From the NCBI GenBank assembly GCA_037957365.1, contig JARHVA010004807.1:434001-498000 (forward strand): DNA of 64,000 nt, given 5' to 3'. The stretch is from Torreya grandis. Lineage: Eukaryota > Streptophyta > Pinopsida > Cupressales > Taxaceae. This document shows positions 46,226-58,230 of this stretch, in pieces. The stretch's first letter is position 1. Each line of letters begins with the position of its first letter. The position numbers were made by a program, and so were the translations under genes. Under the pieces are notes generated by a model. It ran no database searches and was not told the origin of the DNA. It worked only from the letters and a program-made list of their open reading frames with translations.

Positions 46226-49200
46226 CCTTGGACCACTAAAATCAAGACATGATAATGCATATTGTTTATTCCATGACCACTTCCTTTCAAATCTACTTGA
46301 ACTGTAGAATGACCACCTACATGTGGTACCACAGAGAGTTGGGGAACTATTTTGAAGTTTTGGAATGAATGATAAAGTTATCCTTAAGGTTAATCATGAA
46401 ATATTGACCATAGTAGACCATGCTTGAGGTATCAAGATGGCAAATGGCAATGTAGTTCACTTGTGAAGAGGTAATCACTATGTTCAGGAACACAGGCCCT
46501 AAATTGAGAAAACATAGGCCTTGTGGGTTTTGGAGATAGAACATAACACAATTTCAAGGAATTTCAATGCCCCATAATTATTTAAGCTTGTAGCCTCCAT
46601 CTAGGATAATGATATTGCAAATTTTGAAGGCAGGATGAGCAATATAGATTGGTTCATAGAGGTCCCAAAAGTTACAATGTAGACACTAGAAACAAATAGT
46701 GAAATCTACAAGGTTTTGATCTAAATGAGACCTTCTTCACTCAAAATTGAAAATTAGACTATACCTCATAAGAGGATGATTCCAAATGATTCAAATGAAC
46801 ATTCATGTCACCAAGATCTTTGAGGAAGGAAGATATGTTGTTTTTTGCTTCTCAAGAACACTTCAGTCCGTACAAATGGCCTGGTGAGCACCTACAACTA
46901 GCCATAGATGAAATTTTGAAAGGATGATTGTTTCATGAGACCTAAATCATATTTTGAGCATTGTTTAACATGTAAACGAAAAAGGAGAGGTTGGAGTGTC
47001 AAGACTTGATTAGAGAAGCACCTTCAAATATCCCTCATTTGAACATGAGCACTTACAACCAACTGTAATGACAGCGAGGAGCAGAGAATAGAAGGGTTAA
47101 GTTTCTTAACATAAACTCAACATAAATATAGATGAAAATGTAAGAACACATATCAAATGAGTTTGTAAGATCTAAGGAGGTCATAATGCATGCTTTCAAG
47201 GTCTAATTCCCAAATATTGACTTACAGGTAGGGTTTTCATGATTAGGATAGAGAGAGCCCAATTGGGTGAGTCCCAAGTGTGTATGAAGGATAAAATCAA
47301 TTTGGGATGATGAATTGAACCTAAAATAATTATATCAAGATCCTTATCACCTCCATAAACCCTTTGTAATGATAGAAGGCCTACACGGACCTCTTAGACC
47401 CTTTGTATGCACCTACAGTTACTATGTGGACTGAGAAGGATAGTGAGCAGAGATGTAATGCAAGGTGTAGGAAGGGTATATAGAAGTATGATTGATGAGT
47501 TTAAGAATATAATTCATGTAAATTTTCTTATAACACCATTTCTCAAGGTCAAGCCATGCATATATACCCACAGGTGGTGTTTGGAGGTCAGCATAGTCAC
47601 AGTTGAAACTTAGTTTTGACTTAGTAAGGAAATATCAGGGGGATAAGATAAGTTAGAATGATAAAGTATTTTAAAAGAGATCAAAAATGATGTTTATTCC
47701 TTTAAATTTTTATCTTTCACATAAAACATGCAAATAAGAGGGTGTCAAAGGGCAATACATAGTCAATTCTAACTGTCATATACATAGTCCATTACCCAGA
47801 GGTCTGTCTTGAGTTCCTAGTGCATTTGAGAGGTCTAGAAACCTAAAAAAGGGCCCAAAATTTGTATAAGGCATATTTTAGTCTTAAGGAATCATATCTA
47901 GTATCCACCATTTTCTGATAAACAGGAGAAGTGCCCTTTATTTTATCTCAGATAGAGGGTACTTCCCAAGGTGCACTAATTGGTAGTTTTGGGAAAAGGT
48001 GACAAAAAGACCCTTCAGGAGATAATTGAAATTTTCAAGGAGGTTGAGTAATCTAAAGTACATCTAAAAAAACATGGGTAACCAAGCATAGAATAAGGAA
48101 ACTAAATTGAGAGGTCTAAAGTGTTAAGTCTGCAACTAGCCCTACTAAGCATGTTTTAGTCTAGAGCCAAAACAAAGGGTAAATCTAAATTTTAGTCATA
48201 ATTGAGCACTAAAATTAGTTGTGACATGTCTATGGGATCATTTTAGAGGTGTTTGAGCTATTAAAATTCAAACAAACTCATCAAGATGTTCTAAACCCTT
48301 GGAATTACAATCAAGCCTAAAGGCAAGCTTGAGGCCTAGTGTTAGATGTGGGAGTCATTTTCACTTATAGTCTTTGATATGACTTATAAACTATTGAAAC
48401 ATATTCATGGGGTCAAATAAGATGTGTTCAAACTTTTATAGTGGAAATAAAACCATTTTTAGACCTCAAAACAACTCAGACATGTAGGAAAGTGAAGGAG
48501 AAGCTCGATAAGGCAATTTTAGAAGCTCACATATTTTTGGAGGCTTTGCATGGGAGAAGGAGAAGTTAAAGGATGATATGAAAGGTCTTAAACTATGAAT
48601 TTATGGATTTTTTTGTCAACTTGGATGTCAGACCTTTATGAATGAACCTTAAGAGTGAAAACTACTTAGAAACCCTCCAAAACCCTTGCAAGGACCACTC
48701 TAGAGAAATGAAGCTAGAGATGCATTATAATGGAATATTTTGGCTATGAAACCTATTATAATTTGTATAGCAATCATTGAGGCTCCCTCCCATTCTTTTT
48801 ATCTATATACACTTGTACAAATGGGGTGATAAACAGGCTATTTTTTGTGATTTATAGGTTATAAGAGGAGTCTAAAGATGAAATAAACTTTGAGAGAAAT
48901 ATTAAGACATTTTATAACTCCCCACTTCCATTTAATACCCCATAAAAACTCCTAAGTGACTCAATATGATCTCTCATCTTAGCCAATCAAAACTAGCATA
49001 TTAGACAAGCTAGTGAGAAGTGTGAAAACTCTAAGGGAAAGTGATTTTAAGGTGTCCCTGATGATTATAAGCCACATAGGGTCTTGAGAATTATCATCCA
49101 CTCCATTACATGGATTTTCATGAGCAACTTATGCCAATTTTGAGGACAAGTGTGTAGGGTTCATGGAAGAGGAGTTTTCTTGATAGCAAATGGTGATGGC

Positions 49201-50229
49201 TCACTTCTAGATGTTTCTAGAGGACTGGAATGAAACTAATGCATGGAGAGGAATTCCTAAGACCCTTACCCTTATTTACAATCATTTTACCTAGTCCTAA
49301 TTAGTTATAATATGTTCAATAAGCTCAAATCATGAAGATAGTTTTTTTGAGCCAACTACGAGGATTTTATGCCACTTTACAAGAGTTTGACGACTTGTAT
49401 GAAGACTTGTACTTTATGACCTTGCATGGTTAATACAATATCCTATTATAATGCATAAATAATTTATTATATTAGCTTGAAAAGTGTCCTTGTGACCCTT
49501 GGACTTCTCTCTTTTTCCCTCTCTCTCAAGTTCTATCAAAACTAGCCATTTTGGCCATTGTACTTTATGCTCCACCTAAGTATGATGAATCCCTTCTCAT
49601 TTGTATACCTTTTGATCAATAAAAATACTGATTTTTACCTCCTCCATGACTATTCTTAGGGTTTTAATTTTGAATGTTTGAATTTACATAAGTGAAGACT
49701 ATGGATTCCTTAGCATGTTATTTCATTCTACCATCTATTTGCAGTTGGAAAGCTTCTTCTTGCAGGGCATGTGAAGTGTTCTAATAAATGTCAAGGATTG
49801 AGTAAGTTAGTATACTTATCAGTGCCCTCATAGGCCCATTTTCTAGTCCTCCTAGCTTTTCACATTCATCCATAACCTCACAAGGTAACATTGATGTGAG
49901 AAGATGAAGATTAGAGAAGTGTATGTTCAGTTTATCCCTTGATTTCAAGTGTAATATGTATATGGTTAGAAGTCATCAATCTATTTGGTGTATCACCTCC
50001 CTTAGGATAGTTTATTTTTAGTTATCTCTCTCCTTTTTCACCCCTTAAAGTTTAGTTGTAATTGTGATCCAAAGCGGTACATCAAGGGAGCTAGCCCTAT
50101 CTAGATATTCACCTCATCCTTAGGCTACCCACAAGCCTAGAGGTGTTTTCATTGTGCCACTTGGATGGGGAGAGCTTTGAAAAATCCTCAAAGGGTGCAA
50201 GTCCAAGTGACAACACTGCCTTTGTAAAC

Positions 50230-52990
50230 ATTTCATGGATAAGAATGTAACTATATTATGAACAACTAGGTAGATTCAACGCATGGTGGATTGAGGCTCT
50301 ACCCTGAATCAATTCACACCTCGAATACCTCAAGATGCCATGAAATTTATAGGTCAAAATGCATCAGTCATAACATTATGCAATGGAATTCAAATCAAAT
50401 TACATGATCTAGTAACCCCAACTACAACTACAATGCCATTCTTCATCACAATGTTGGATGCACAAACAAAAGTGTAGAGGCAGAAAGCTCTATTTACACA
50501 TATGATGCCACCTTTGTGATGTATTACCATAGAAGGATAACATCCAACACTAGAATAGGCACAAGGACAATAAAAAACATAGTTACAAGCTCCACTTCAA
50601 ACATCAATATCCCCATCATAGTAAGATAAAGGCAAAAGAAAGGCACCTACAAAGTGAGCCTCACCTCCACCACCTAAGAAGAGGATGTATCAAACAAATT
50701 ATTGGTTGGACAAAAATGTTTCAAAGATAGCAAGTGAGTGTGACTTACCAAAAATAAGAGTGGAAGATTAGGAAGTCTTAAAGACCTTGTTGGATGACAT
50801 TGGTAATGAAGTTTATGACAAGGAGTGGGAGAAAGAATTTTTCTTCTAGAAATTAGTGTGCACCTACCAGGTGTGCAATCAAGTAAGGCATGACCTCTGG
50901 ATTGAACTCACTCAACCTCCCCCTTCCATTATTTTTGATACGATAGGTCAAGAGACAACTCAAAATAAATTAGTTGTTGTAATATTCTCTATAAATCCAA
51001 GGGATCTTATACTATGTAACAACAATAACAACTTGCACGGGAAAGTCCACCTCCAGCTTTGACATGTAAGCCAAAGACTCATCCTTCAACAAGGCCATAT
51101 CAAATGGTACAAGAAATAATGGTCTCTTTCAGAGAACAAACATAAGAAATCGGTGCACAACAAGAAACATAATTTTAGACACAACTACAGGGCCAACTGA
51201 CAAAGAAACCCAAACAGAGCCTCACATCCACCCATATAAAGGAATAAGACAATTATACATAAAAGTACGGTGATCGAATTAGCTTCCTTAGAGGACACCC
51301 TATCAATCATCGAGCTTGATGCACCATAGGTCATGGAGTCACCTAAATAAATAATTTTACCTTAGTCTAAGCCACAAATAGAAGTTACATAGGAACTAGA
51401 GGACATAAAGGAGCAATAGAAGAAGGTTGAGAAGAAAAGGACAAAGGAAAAGGCAAAGCAAAAGAATCAAGAAGCAAAATAATAATACATTATACAGGAG
51501 GTGTAACATAACAAGTTGTGGAAGAGAAGTGTTAGAAGTAGGCCAAAGAAGTAGAGGTTGTGAAGAAAAAAGCCAAGGAAGCAGAGGCTTGCAAGAATCA
51601 AGTTGAATAATCAAAGGCAAAGAAAATGGAATATGAAGAAATAGAGAAAAATAATAAGAAGTGCATGTTGCACAATGAAAGAAGGATGAAGCAAAAGAAC
51701 TAGCCAGGGCTTGAGTAGAGTAAAAGGCCAAAGAGGATCAAATAAAGGAAACAGTTGATGAGCAAGTAGTCAAAGATAAAGCTAGGGCTAACATGGAAGC
51801 TCAAGCCAAAGATGATGTTGAAGCTAAAGCTAAGGCTAAGATGCAAGCTAAAGCTCAAGCTGAGGTAGATGTTGAGGCTAAAGTTGAAGCTAAATCTAAA
51901 GCTACAAAATAAAAGGAGGCCCAGGATAAGGAAGAAATAATGCATGCAACACAGTGCAAGCCAGCAACACAACCAGGTGTGTAAGAGAAGGCTTCATAGC
52001 TAAAACCTTAAATTGCTAGCTAATGGTTGTGGGATGTTCCCACAACATCTACCCAATGTACCACTATTACACTTCCTTTAGCATAATTCACACCAACTCT
52101 ATTTGTAACCTTTATGACATCCATGGCCCTTGCAACTAATTTCATTGAAATAACTTTGGATGTTACCTAGTTGTTATTATCTAAGAAAATTAAAGGTGCA
52201 ACTGTGTTCCAAGAGTCAATTGCACAGAAGGCCTCACACTTGGAATATGAAGTTCTTCAATTGAAAGAGGATAAAGTAGAATTAAGCACTTAGCTTACCA
52301 AAGCACGTCGATTGATCAACATCACTTGCCCCACATTGGTCACACAAGTGCTTGGTTACCAAGTAATGTTTAAGGATAAATAACTCATTGCCTTGTTAAA
52401 TTAAATCATAAAAGATTGGGTGAATGCATAATGATTAAAAATGTTACGAACCCAAGGGTAGACTATAAGAAGAGAAACAGATGCAACATGTGAATTGCTT
52501 GAAGAGTATGAGTAGGTTTTGGATACAATTGTGTAACAAGCCAAGAAAATAGATTAAGGAATGTTAAACTAGAGGCAACATCTCAACAATTCTTTGACTA
52601 TTGCTAAACCTGAATTTTCTATAACCGATAAAGCCAAAGTTGTAATGGATGACCAGAAAACTACTATGGATGCAATGGGCAATGCCCTCAAGAAATTTTT
52701 AGATTCAAGGGATAATGTCATGCAAAAATTACAAGCTTGACACAATGAATTATGTACAATACATTTATACGCATCCAAGCCCAACAAGTTGTAGATAGAC
52801 TTGATGAACTACTATTAGATATTCAGTTTAAGCTATCAAATGCTAAAGCACTCATCACCATCGAAAAATATGATGATGTGCAAAACTTAATTCTGATTTA
52901 GATTCCACTATGAATCTTGATTTCCTTAGTGCATGAAGCATTAACAAACCAGAAGATGTTGAAGGAAGATATTTCACATATTGATGGTTC
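50230..52990 (+). pseudogene. Element G extra coding region downstream of integrase, Lys/Ala/Glu-rich
   Basis: This stretch follows the integrase once E is removed. The + strand reads as decayed coding sequence with frequent TAG and TAA. At 50300-50480 a frame gives QFTPRIPQDAMKF and ITLCNGIQIKLHDL. At 51500-51910 the reading is dominated by Ala, Lys and Glu (for example AKAKAKMQAKAQAEVDVEAK), as in a long coiled coil. Around 52200-52740 helical, charged sequence continues (LKEDKVELST, TDKAKVVMDDQKT, NALKKFLDSRDN). Athila-like elements have an extra ORF after the integrase; whether this is its counterpart is open. Confidence 0.5.
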
Positions 52991-52999
52991 TATTGCTCA

Positions 53000-53536
53000 A
53001 CTTGTGGACAAACCTTAATTCATTCCACCACAACTCCAAAAAATCTTATAGAAGAAGAAGATAGTTGCACAGACACAAATACCCACCCAATAGTAATAAG
53101 CCCCATCATTAGATCCTATGCACTTAACTGATACAACCTCAACATAAGAAGATCTAATAGTTGAGTAGCCTCTAGCGTAGCCACTTCAACCACACCACCA
53201 ACCACACAGTAGGTATTGCTCATCATAATTTTATAATTTTCACAAGTTATTACAAGTGGATAGAATAGTCTTAAGCATTAAGAACAAGGCTAGGTTGGTT
53301 AAAAACCCATAAAGTGTGGCCACCTGGTTATGCTAGTCTACTAAAAACTCGAGAGGGCGATGAACTAGTATGTTAATTAGTTAAAATCTTGAAAGGGTGG
53401 CTATGTGGTACACAAAGGATGAAAATTGGTAAATGGAACTTGGAGTGATAACTACACCTATTGTTTTTGGTTCATCTTCTCAACTCCAAATTAGACTTCA
53501 TTTTTATGACTTTGTCTTGGGACAAGACAATGATTA
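53000..53536. other. Noncoding 3' interior of G
   Basis: No coding motif is seen between the extra coding region and the purine tract. GGGACAAGACAATG near 53519 is a word also seen before the 3' LTRs of other gypsy elements. Confidence 0.5.
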
Positions 53537-53548
53537 AGTTTGGGAAAG
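53537..53548 (+). promoter_or_regulatory. Polypurine tract of element G
   Basis: AGTTTGGGAAAG lies directly before TGTTGGGTAAAG and shows that 53549 is the start of the 3' LTR and that G is on the + strand. Confidence 0.8.
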
Positions 53549-54079
53549 TGTTGGGTAAAGAATGAGGGTTATCAAACTAGAAAGTATATTGGATGGACAC
53601 ATGTGTGCATTATATGGTTTTTTCTTTTGTATAATCTTTTGTATGTATGTGACCTTCTAAACATATGAAAAGAGAGAGAAGAATACAAAGAGTCTTTTCT
53701 TGCAGGTATCGAAAGGCTATAATATGAAGAGATAATGCTTTGGAATACTCTATATATAGTGCTTAATTGTAATAAAATATGGTTTTGGTGTGTGATAGAG
53801 ATTAATATATTAGTTTTGAAGATGGTTTTCCTAAATATCTTTTACCTTTATACTGTGCACAATGAGTACTCTATTTTATTTTAAACTTGTGATTCATTAT
53901 GCACATGCCAATTGTTTTGTATTTGTTAATTATGAGTTTTCATATAATAAGTGCACCTTTGTCTTTAAATATGGTTCTTCACATATGAATTATTTGGTTT
54001 TGGTTACCTTTGTTCTATACTGCACTAGCTATCCTTGTAATTAGCATGTTCTGGAATTTTTCAAAAAACTCTGCTAACA
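53549..54079 (+). mobile_element. Element G 3' LTR
   Basis: This 531-base LTR has TG and CA ends. It matches the split 5' LTR on both sides of element C. ATTAC follows at 54080, the same five bases that precede the 5' LTR. Confidence 0.92.
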
Positions 54080-57010
54080 ATTACATATGGTCAAAGCTTT
54101 ACCATGGAGCTGAAGGAGTCCTTAAGTGACTTGACATGGCCATGATTTCAACTCAACCATACATATTTTTGTTAACTATTTCTTATTATCAATGGAGGTT
54201 TTGTTAGATATTCTTCTCTCAAACCACACATCAATACAATTTTACATTGAATGGCATTACAAAGGCCCAAAGTTAAAAATAAACTTTTTTCTTAATATCA
54301 CTTTCTCAAATCATGGCCCCACTCTAGCTCACGTCTAAAAAGTTTGGAACATTATCCATGTTTAACAGGGAATTTTATCTGAATTGATTGGTGGTCTAAT
54401 GTCATCCCTTACACAACTTGGTTCCACACATCTGCAACAACCTACTCTGGTACCACCTATGTGTTGAGCCACATAATGCCCACCTTGGAGTAGGAAACTT
54501 TCCACGAAACACTTCAACTACAAGTAGAAACCCTTAGATAATACATAGATTTTAGACACATATAAAACTCAGGGCTAAAAATTAAAGTTAAGTTATATCA
54601 ACTTAATATTGGTGACCAAGTCTTTAAAGAATTGTTCCAAATATTGAAGGCCAAACACTATGTTTGACAAATCAAACCCATTAAAAAAGTTGAATAATGG
54701 ATCACATAGTTATTGATTATGGTTAAAGCTTGCATCCACTATTATTAGTAAGTTTTCACAACTTAGGATTATTCTCTTGAGTGAGAACAAACCCTCCAAA
54801 AATGCCTTTTGGTGATCCCTTGTAAATTCTCTTAGTCCCAACAAATACCATATGATAGGTTACTCACCATTAAAGACTTGCATGAAGTTATCATGCATAT
54901 AGCCAATGGCAAAGATCCTAAGTGTGATGAATTTCCCTATGCATTTTACAAGTTATTTGGGATACCATTGCAGAAAACTTGTTTCAAAAATACCTCAAAA
55001 CATATAACACCAAAACCCTTTTCCAAATCATTAACAAGGGCATATCGAATTCATACTTAAATTAAGGGATTCATAAGAGACTTTCAATTGATGGCCTATC
55101 ACGTTGCTTAATGTCTCATACAAGATTATTACTAGGTCCCTCACTTTGACAATCTACAATCTCCTTCTTTTGAATGTTAGACCTAAGAAAACATGATTTA
55201 TTACAAGCAATATACATATTAGATAACTTTATTGCACTTTGAGAAGGCATGGAGTGGGCACACACATTTAATCAATAAGCACTATTCATCAAAATTGACT
55301 TTGAGAAAGTTTATGATAACATCAAATGACATTTACTTCTTGCTATGTTACATGCATTGAGGTTGGTCCAAGTTTCCTCTAGTCAGTTCAAAAGTTGTTG
55401 ACAAGTGCCTTAACATGTCTCTTAGTTAATGGCATGCACTCAAATAAATTTGGTTTGATCTGCTCTATTAGATAAGGTTTCCCTCTTTCCCCTACACTAT
55501 ATTTTAGCTGTAGAAGAATCTAGGTATTTGATGCCTAATGTCATGGCTCATGGTATGGTCAAAGGTATTTTTTTCCTTCACATGCATCCTCCCAACTTGT
55601 TAATGGCCATTTTGTTGATGACTCATTCATCACTATTATTGAGGGAGAAGATAATGTTAAACACATAGTGTAGTGTCTTGATATTTTTTGCCTCACCTCA
55701 TGTTCTAATATTCAATGGAGAAAGACTTAATGTTATAAGCAATCTTTCAACTCCCTTCCTTGGTTGCATATATATGCATGGAAATGGATTTAACATGGTT
55801 AAATATTTAAATTTCTTGGTATCCCTTTTGAATTTCAAACTACCCATTCTAACCTCTAAAAATATGTGATTGTTAGGTAGGGAAGAAACTCTCATACCAA
55901 ATCATTAAATTACTCTCATTAGCAAGTAAGTTCTAAATTTGCTCTAAAATTCTCTTAGTGACTCATGTTTATTATTTGTCTTGTTGGGTCCCATCTAAAT
56001 TCTCCTACCAAAAGCTTGAAAAACTATGTAGAGATTTTCTTTGGGCCAATTTTGAGTATGGGAAAGGTTTTAACTAGGGTGATTAAGGCTATTATTGTCT
56101 CCCCAAGGAGGCAGGGGATCTGGTTTTACTTAACGTTCACCACCAAGGCACTATTCATGTGTGAGAAATGGATAATTCAAGCCATTGAAGGGAATGGGGC
56201 ATGGAAAAGTTTGCTTCAAAATTGTATTTCTAAAGGGTCTCCCTATAAACAACCAACTTGGAAGGGTTAAGATTTTAAAACCTTTATATCATTTGTGTTT
56301 CTCTCAATGTTGTTGGGTTATTTCTAGTTAAAAGCATTTAGAAAGATTGAAAAAAATTCAAACCTTGATTGCTTTGGAATGAGGATGGGTTCATTATGGT
56401 TTATCTTTAAACCATCACTCTCTACGGTGGTCTTTTATCATCAATTTTCATGATGTTCCTTTTGTGGAGGTGTCCTAGGTTCATGCTCTCAATCTTTTAA
56501 AAAGAGGCATGTGCACAATGAAAGACACCTTATACAAAATGGATAAGACTTGGCTCTTTTGGCTTGAAGTTAAAACTAAATTTTGTTTGAATAATAATGA
56601 CATAGAATCTTGTCACGAGGTTATTAATGTAGTTCTTGCATAAACGTTATACAAAATTACAGTTATCTCTGTAAAACCACACAGAAGGATTAGAAGTGGT
56701 ATGTTGAAACCTCTTTATGTGTTATACTCCTAAAAAGGGATATGACTATCTCTCACATTGGTATCTAATGATTGTCAAGCTCAATGCACGATGGTCTATT
56801 TAGTTTGTTACTCATGCACGGAGTAAGGTATTTCAATTTTTTTGGAGTGACATCTTTAAGGCCAACCTCCTAGAATTTGTTTAGTGCCTACTCTATCAGG
56901 GATTACCTTTGGGGGTTTCATTATGCATATGGGTGTACCACAACCTAAGTATTCATTATATGGCTATACTAAGACTATTAAATATGTTTTTTGATTTTAT
57001 AAAAAAGCTA
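54080..57010 (+). mobile_element. LINE copy B, 3' part with reverse transcriptase
   Basis: The LINE resumes after G. ORF2 RT blocks appear in the expected order: ALFIKIDFEKVYDNIK with LLLAMLHALRL (about 55285-55370), CLLVNGMH and SIR-GFPLSPY (55415-55500), then NGHFVDDSFI with the catalytic Asp pair near 55612-55620 (the FADD box). Further on THVYYLSCWVPS, LEKLCRDFLWANFEYGKG and CLPKEAGDL (55960-56125) match the conserved C-terminal part of plant LINE ORF2, and coding-like sequence continues to about 57010. Endonuclease start to RT box spans about 2.1 kb when G is removed, as expected. Many stops make it inactive. Confidence 0.85.
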
Positions 57011-57560
57011 AGTTGGCTTGGACTCAGATCCATGTTTTTTTCAAACTTTTTTCAACTATAACCTTCTTCTAGGATAGTAATCTCTTTGGTGATTAGCTTA
57101 TGATACCTACAAAGTACAAATAAATTTGACATACTTCCTAAGTGGATATATATATGTTTAATTTGGAGAGAAAAAATACAACAAGATTTACTAACTCTAC
57201 AATTGATTATCATTTTTCTAGACCATTGGGGCAATGCACCCATCACAGTTGCTAGTGTATCTCCCTCGTTTCCTCCAAGGGATAAAATGCCATAGGGAGG
57301 CCACAAAAGAATTTGTTCTCATTGCCATTATCATATCTATTTTGGTTGGTCTCCATCGTGAATGCACTTACCTCCTTCGACACAACGTGGTGATTAAGAT
57401 CCTCCTCGCCTCGATAAGTTTCCATACTTGGCCCTAGCAATCTCACCCCTATAATTACTTTAGAGGGCACTCATATAGTTATTGAAGATAATATAAACTT
57501 GTGAATGGCTCAAAGTAATGTCATTGTGAAGGATAAATGACAACAACAAGCTAAAAAACC
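57011..57560. other. Unassigned stretch after the LINE
   Basis: No domain seen. A coding-like reading on the + strand continues into the tandem duplication, but I cannot name it. No LINE poly(A) tail is recognisable. Confidence 0.4.
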
Positions 57561-58230
57561 TACATTTAACTCTAGACATCTACCTATAGGTAGCACGAAT
57601 AGAGATGGTAGATGGGAAAGTGTTTACAACCTCAGGGAGCTATAATGGTGGGTGGCTGTTAGAGCTAGACGCAAGGGAAAAGGGTTTAGGCAAGGGGTAG
57701 ACATTATGAATCTAGAGTCTATAATGGGATATTTAAAAGACATTAACATGGTGTTCTTGGAATTCCCAAATATTTCCAACCCTTTCCACTCCTATAATGA
57801 TGTTTGTAAATATTAGATTCTTCACTCAAACCCTAACATTTTGTCATAGTTGATTTATAGGCATGCCCTTCCAATTTTCATGGATATCATGGGTGGAGAG
57901 GAGGGAAATGCATCCACTGCTAATGTTGAGGTGAGGTTGGATCCTAAAGGGCTACTTCAGTCTGACGTTTAACTTTAGGCATTTGCCTGCAAGTAGCATG
58001 AATGGAGATGGTAGATAGGAAAGTGTTTACAGCCTTAGGGAGCTACAATGGTAGTCTGTTATTGGAGTTGGTTGTAAGGGTAAAGGGTTTAGGTAAGGGG
58101 CAGATGCCATAGATCTAGAAGATACAATGAGAGATTCAAAGGACATTAACATGGTGTTCTAAAAAAGCCCAAATATTTCCAACCCTTTTCACTCTTATAA
58201 TGATTTTTGTAAATCTTAGATTCTTCACTC
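57561..58230. repeat. 403-bp tandem duplication, second unit cut by an LTR start
   Basis: Unit 1 starts with ACATTTAACTCTAGACATCT at 57561, unit 2 with ACGTTTAACTTTAGGCATTT at 57964. Both contain GGTAGCACGAATAGAGATGG-like sequence, AAAGGGTTTAGG, GACATTAACATGGTGTTC and AGATTCTTCACTC. Unit 2 ends at 58230, exactly where TGTTGGGTGA begins. Divergence is about one base in eight by eye. The reading RDGRWESVYNLREL suggests former coding sequence, family unknown. Confidence 0.85.

Larger units (their letters stand above)
40076..50215 (+). mobile_element. Element E: non-autonomous element with very long LTRs
   Basis: A direct repeat (40076-41610 versus 48690-50215), a PBS-like site after the left copy, and a unique coding interior mark an LTR element on the + strand. 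Its right end CAACA is at 50215. The 3' LTR starts at 44497 with TGTTGACC, recognised because the 38 bases before it match the bases before the 3' LTR of element D. The interior encodes a relative of the D protein and no pol enzymes. The left LTR is truncated, so no target duplication can be shown. Confidence 0.8.
44497..50215 (+). mobile_element. Element E 3' LTR, about 5.7 kb
   Basis: The start TGTTGACC is preceded by AGCAGGCATACT...GAGTCACCAATT, which matches the same place in element D (15083-15130, minus strand). The end is CAACA at 50215. Only 48690-50215 can be compared with the left LTR. It holds a 390-base tandem duplication and a TATAAATA word at 46218-46225. An unnoticed insertion inside it cannot be excluded. 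Confidence 0.65.
33516..54079 (+). mobile_element. Gypsy element G, carrying two later insertions
   Basis: G starts with TATTGGGTAAAG at 33516 (TG changed to TA) and ends GCTAACA at 54079. ATTAC flanks it at 33511-33515 and 54080-54084. Its LTRs are about 530 bases when element C is removed from the 5' copy. It has a gypsy integrase, a long downstream coding-like region and a purine tract before the 3' LTR. Gag to RNase H are missing. Removing C (4437 bases) and E (about 10.1 kb) leaves an element of about 6 kb. Confidence 0.88.

Noticed and set aside
51396..51972. Two overlapping minus-strand open stretches rich in Phe, Leu and Ser that look like membrane proteins
   Set aside because: They are the antisense of the Lys/Ala/Glu-rich + strand frame of element G; codons AAG/GAG/GCT read backward give Leu, Phe and Ser.
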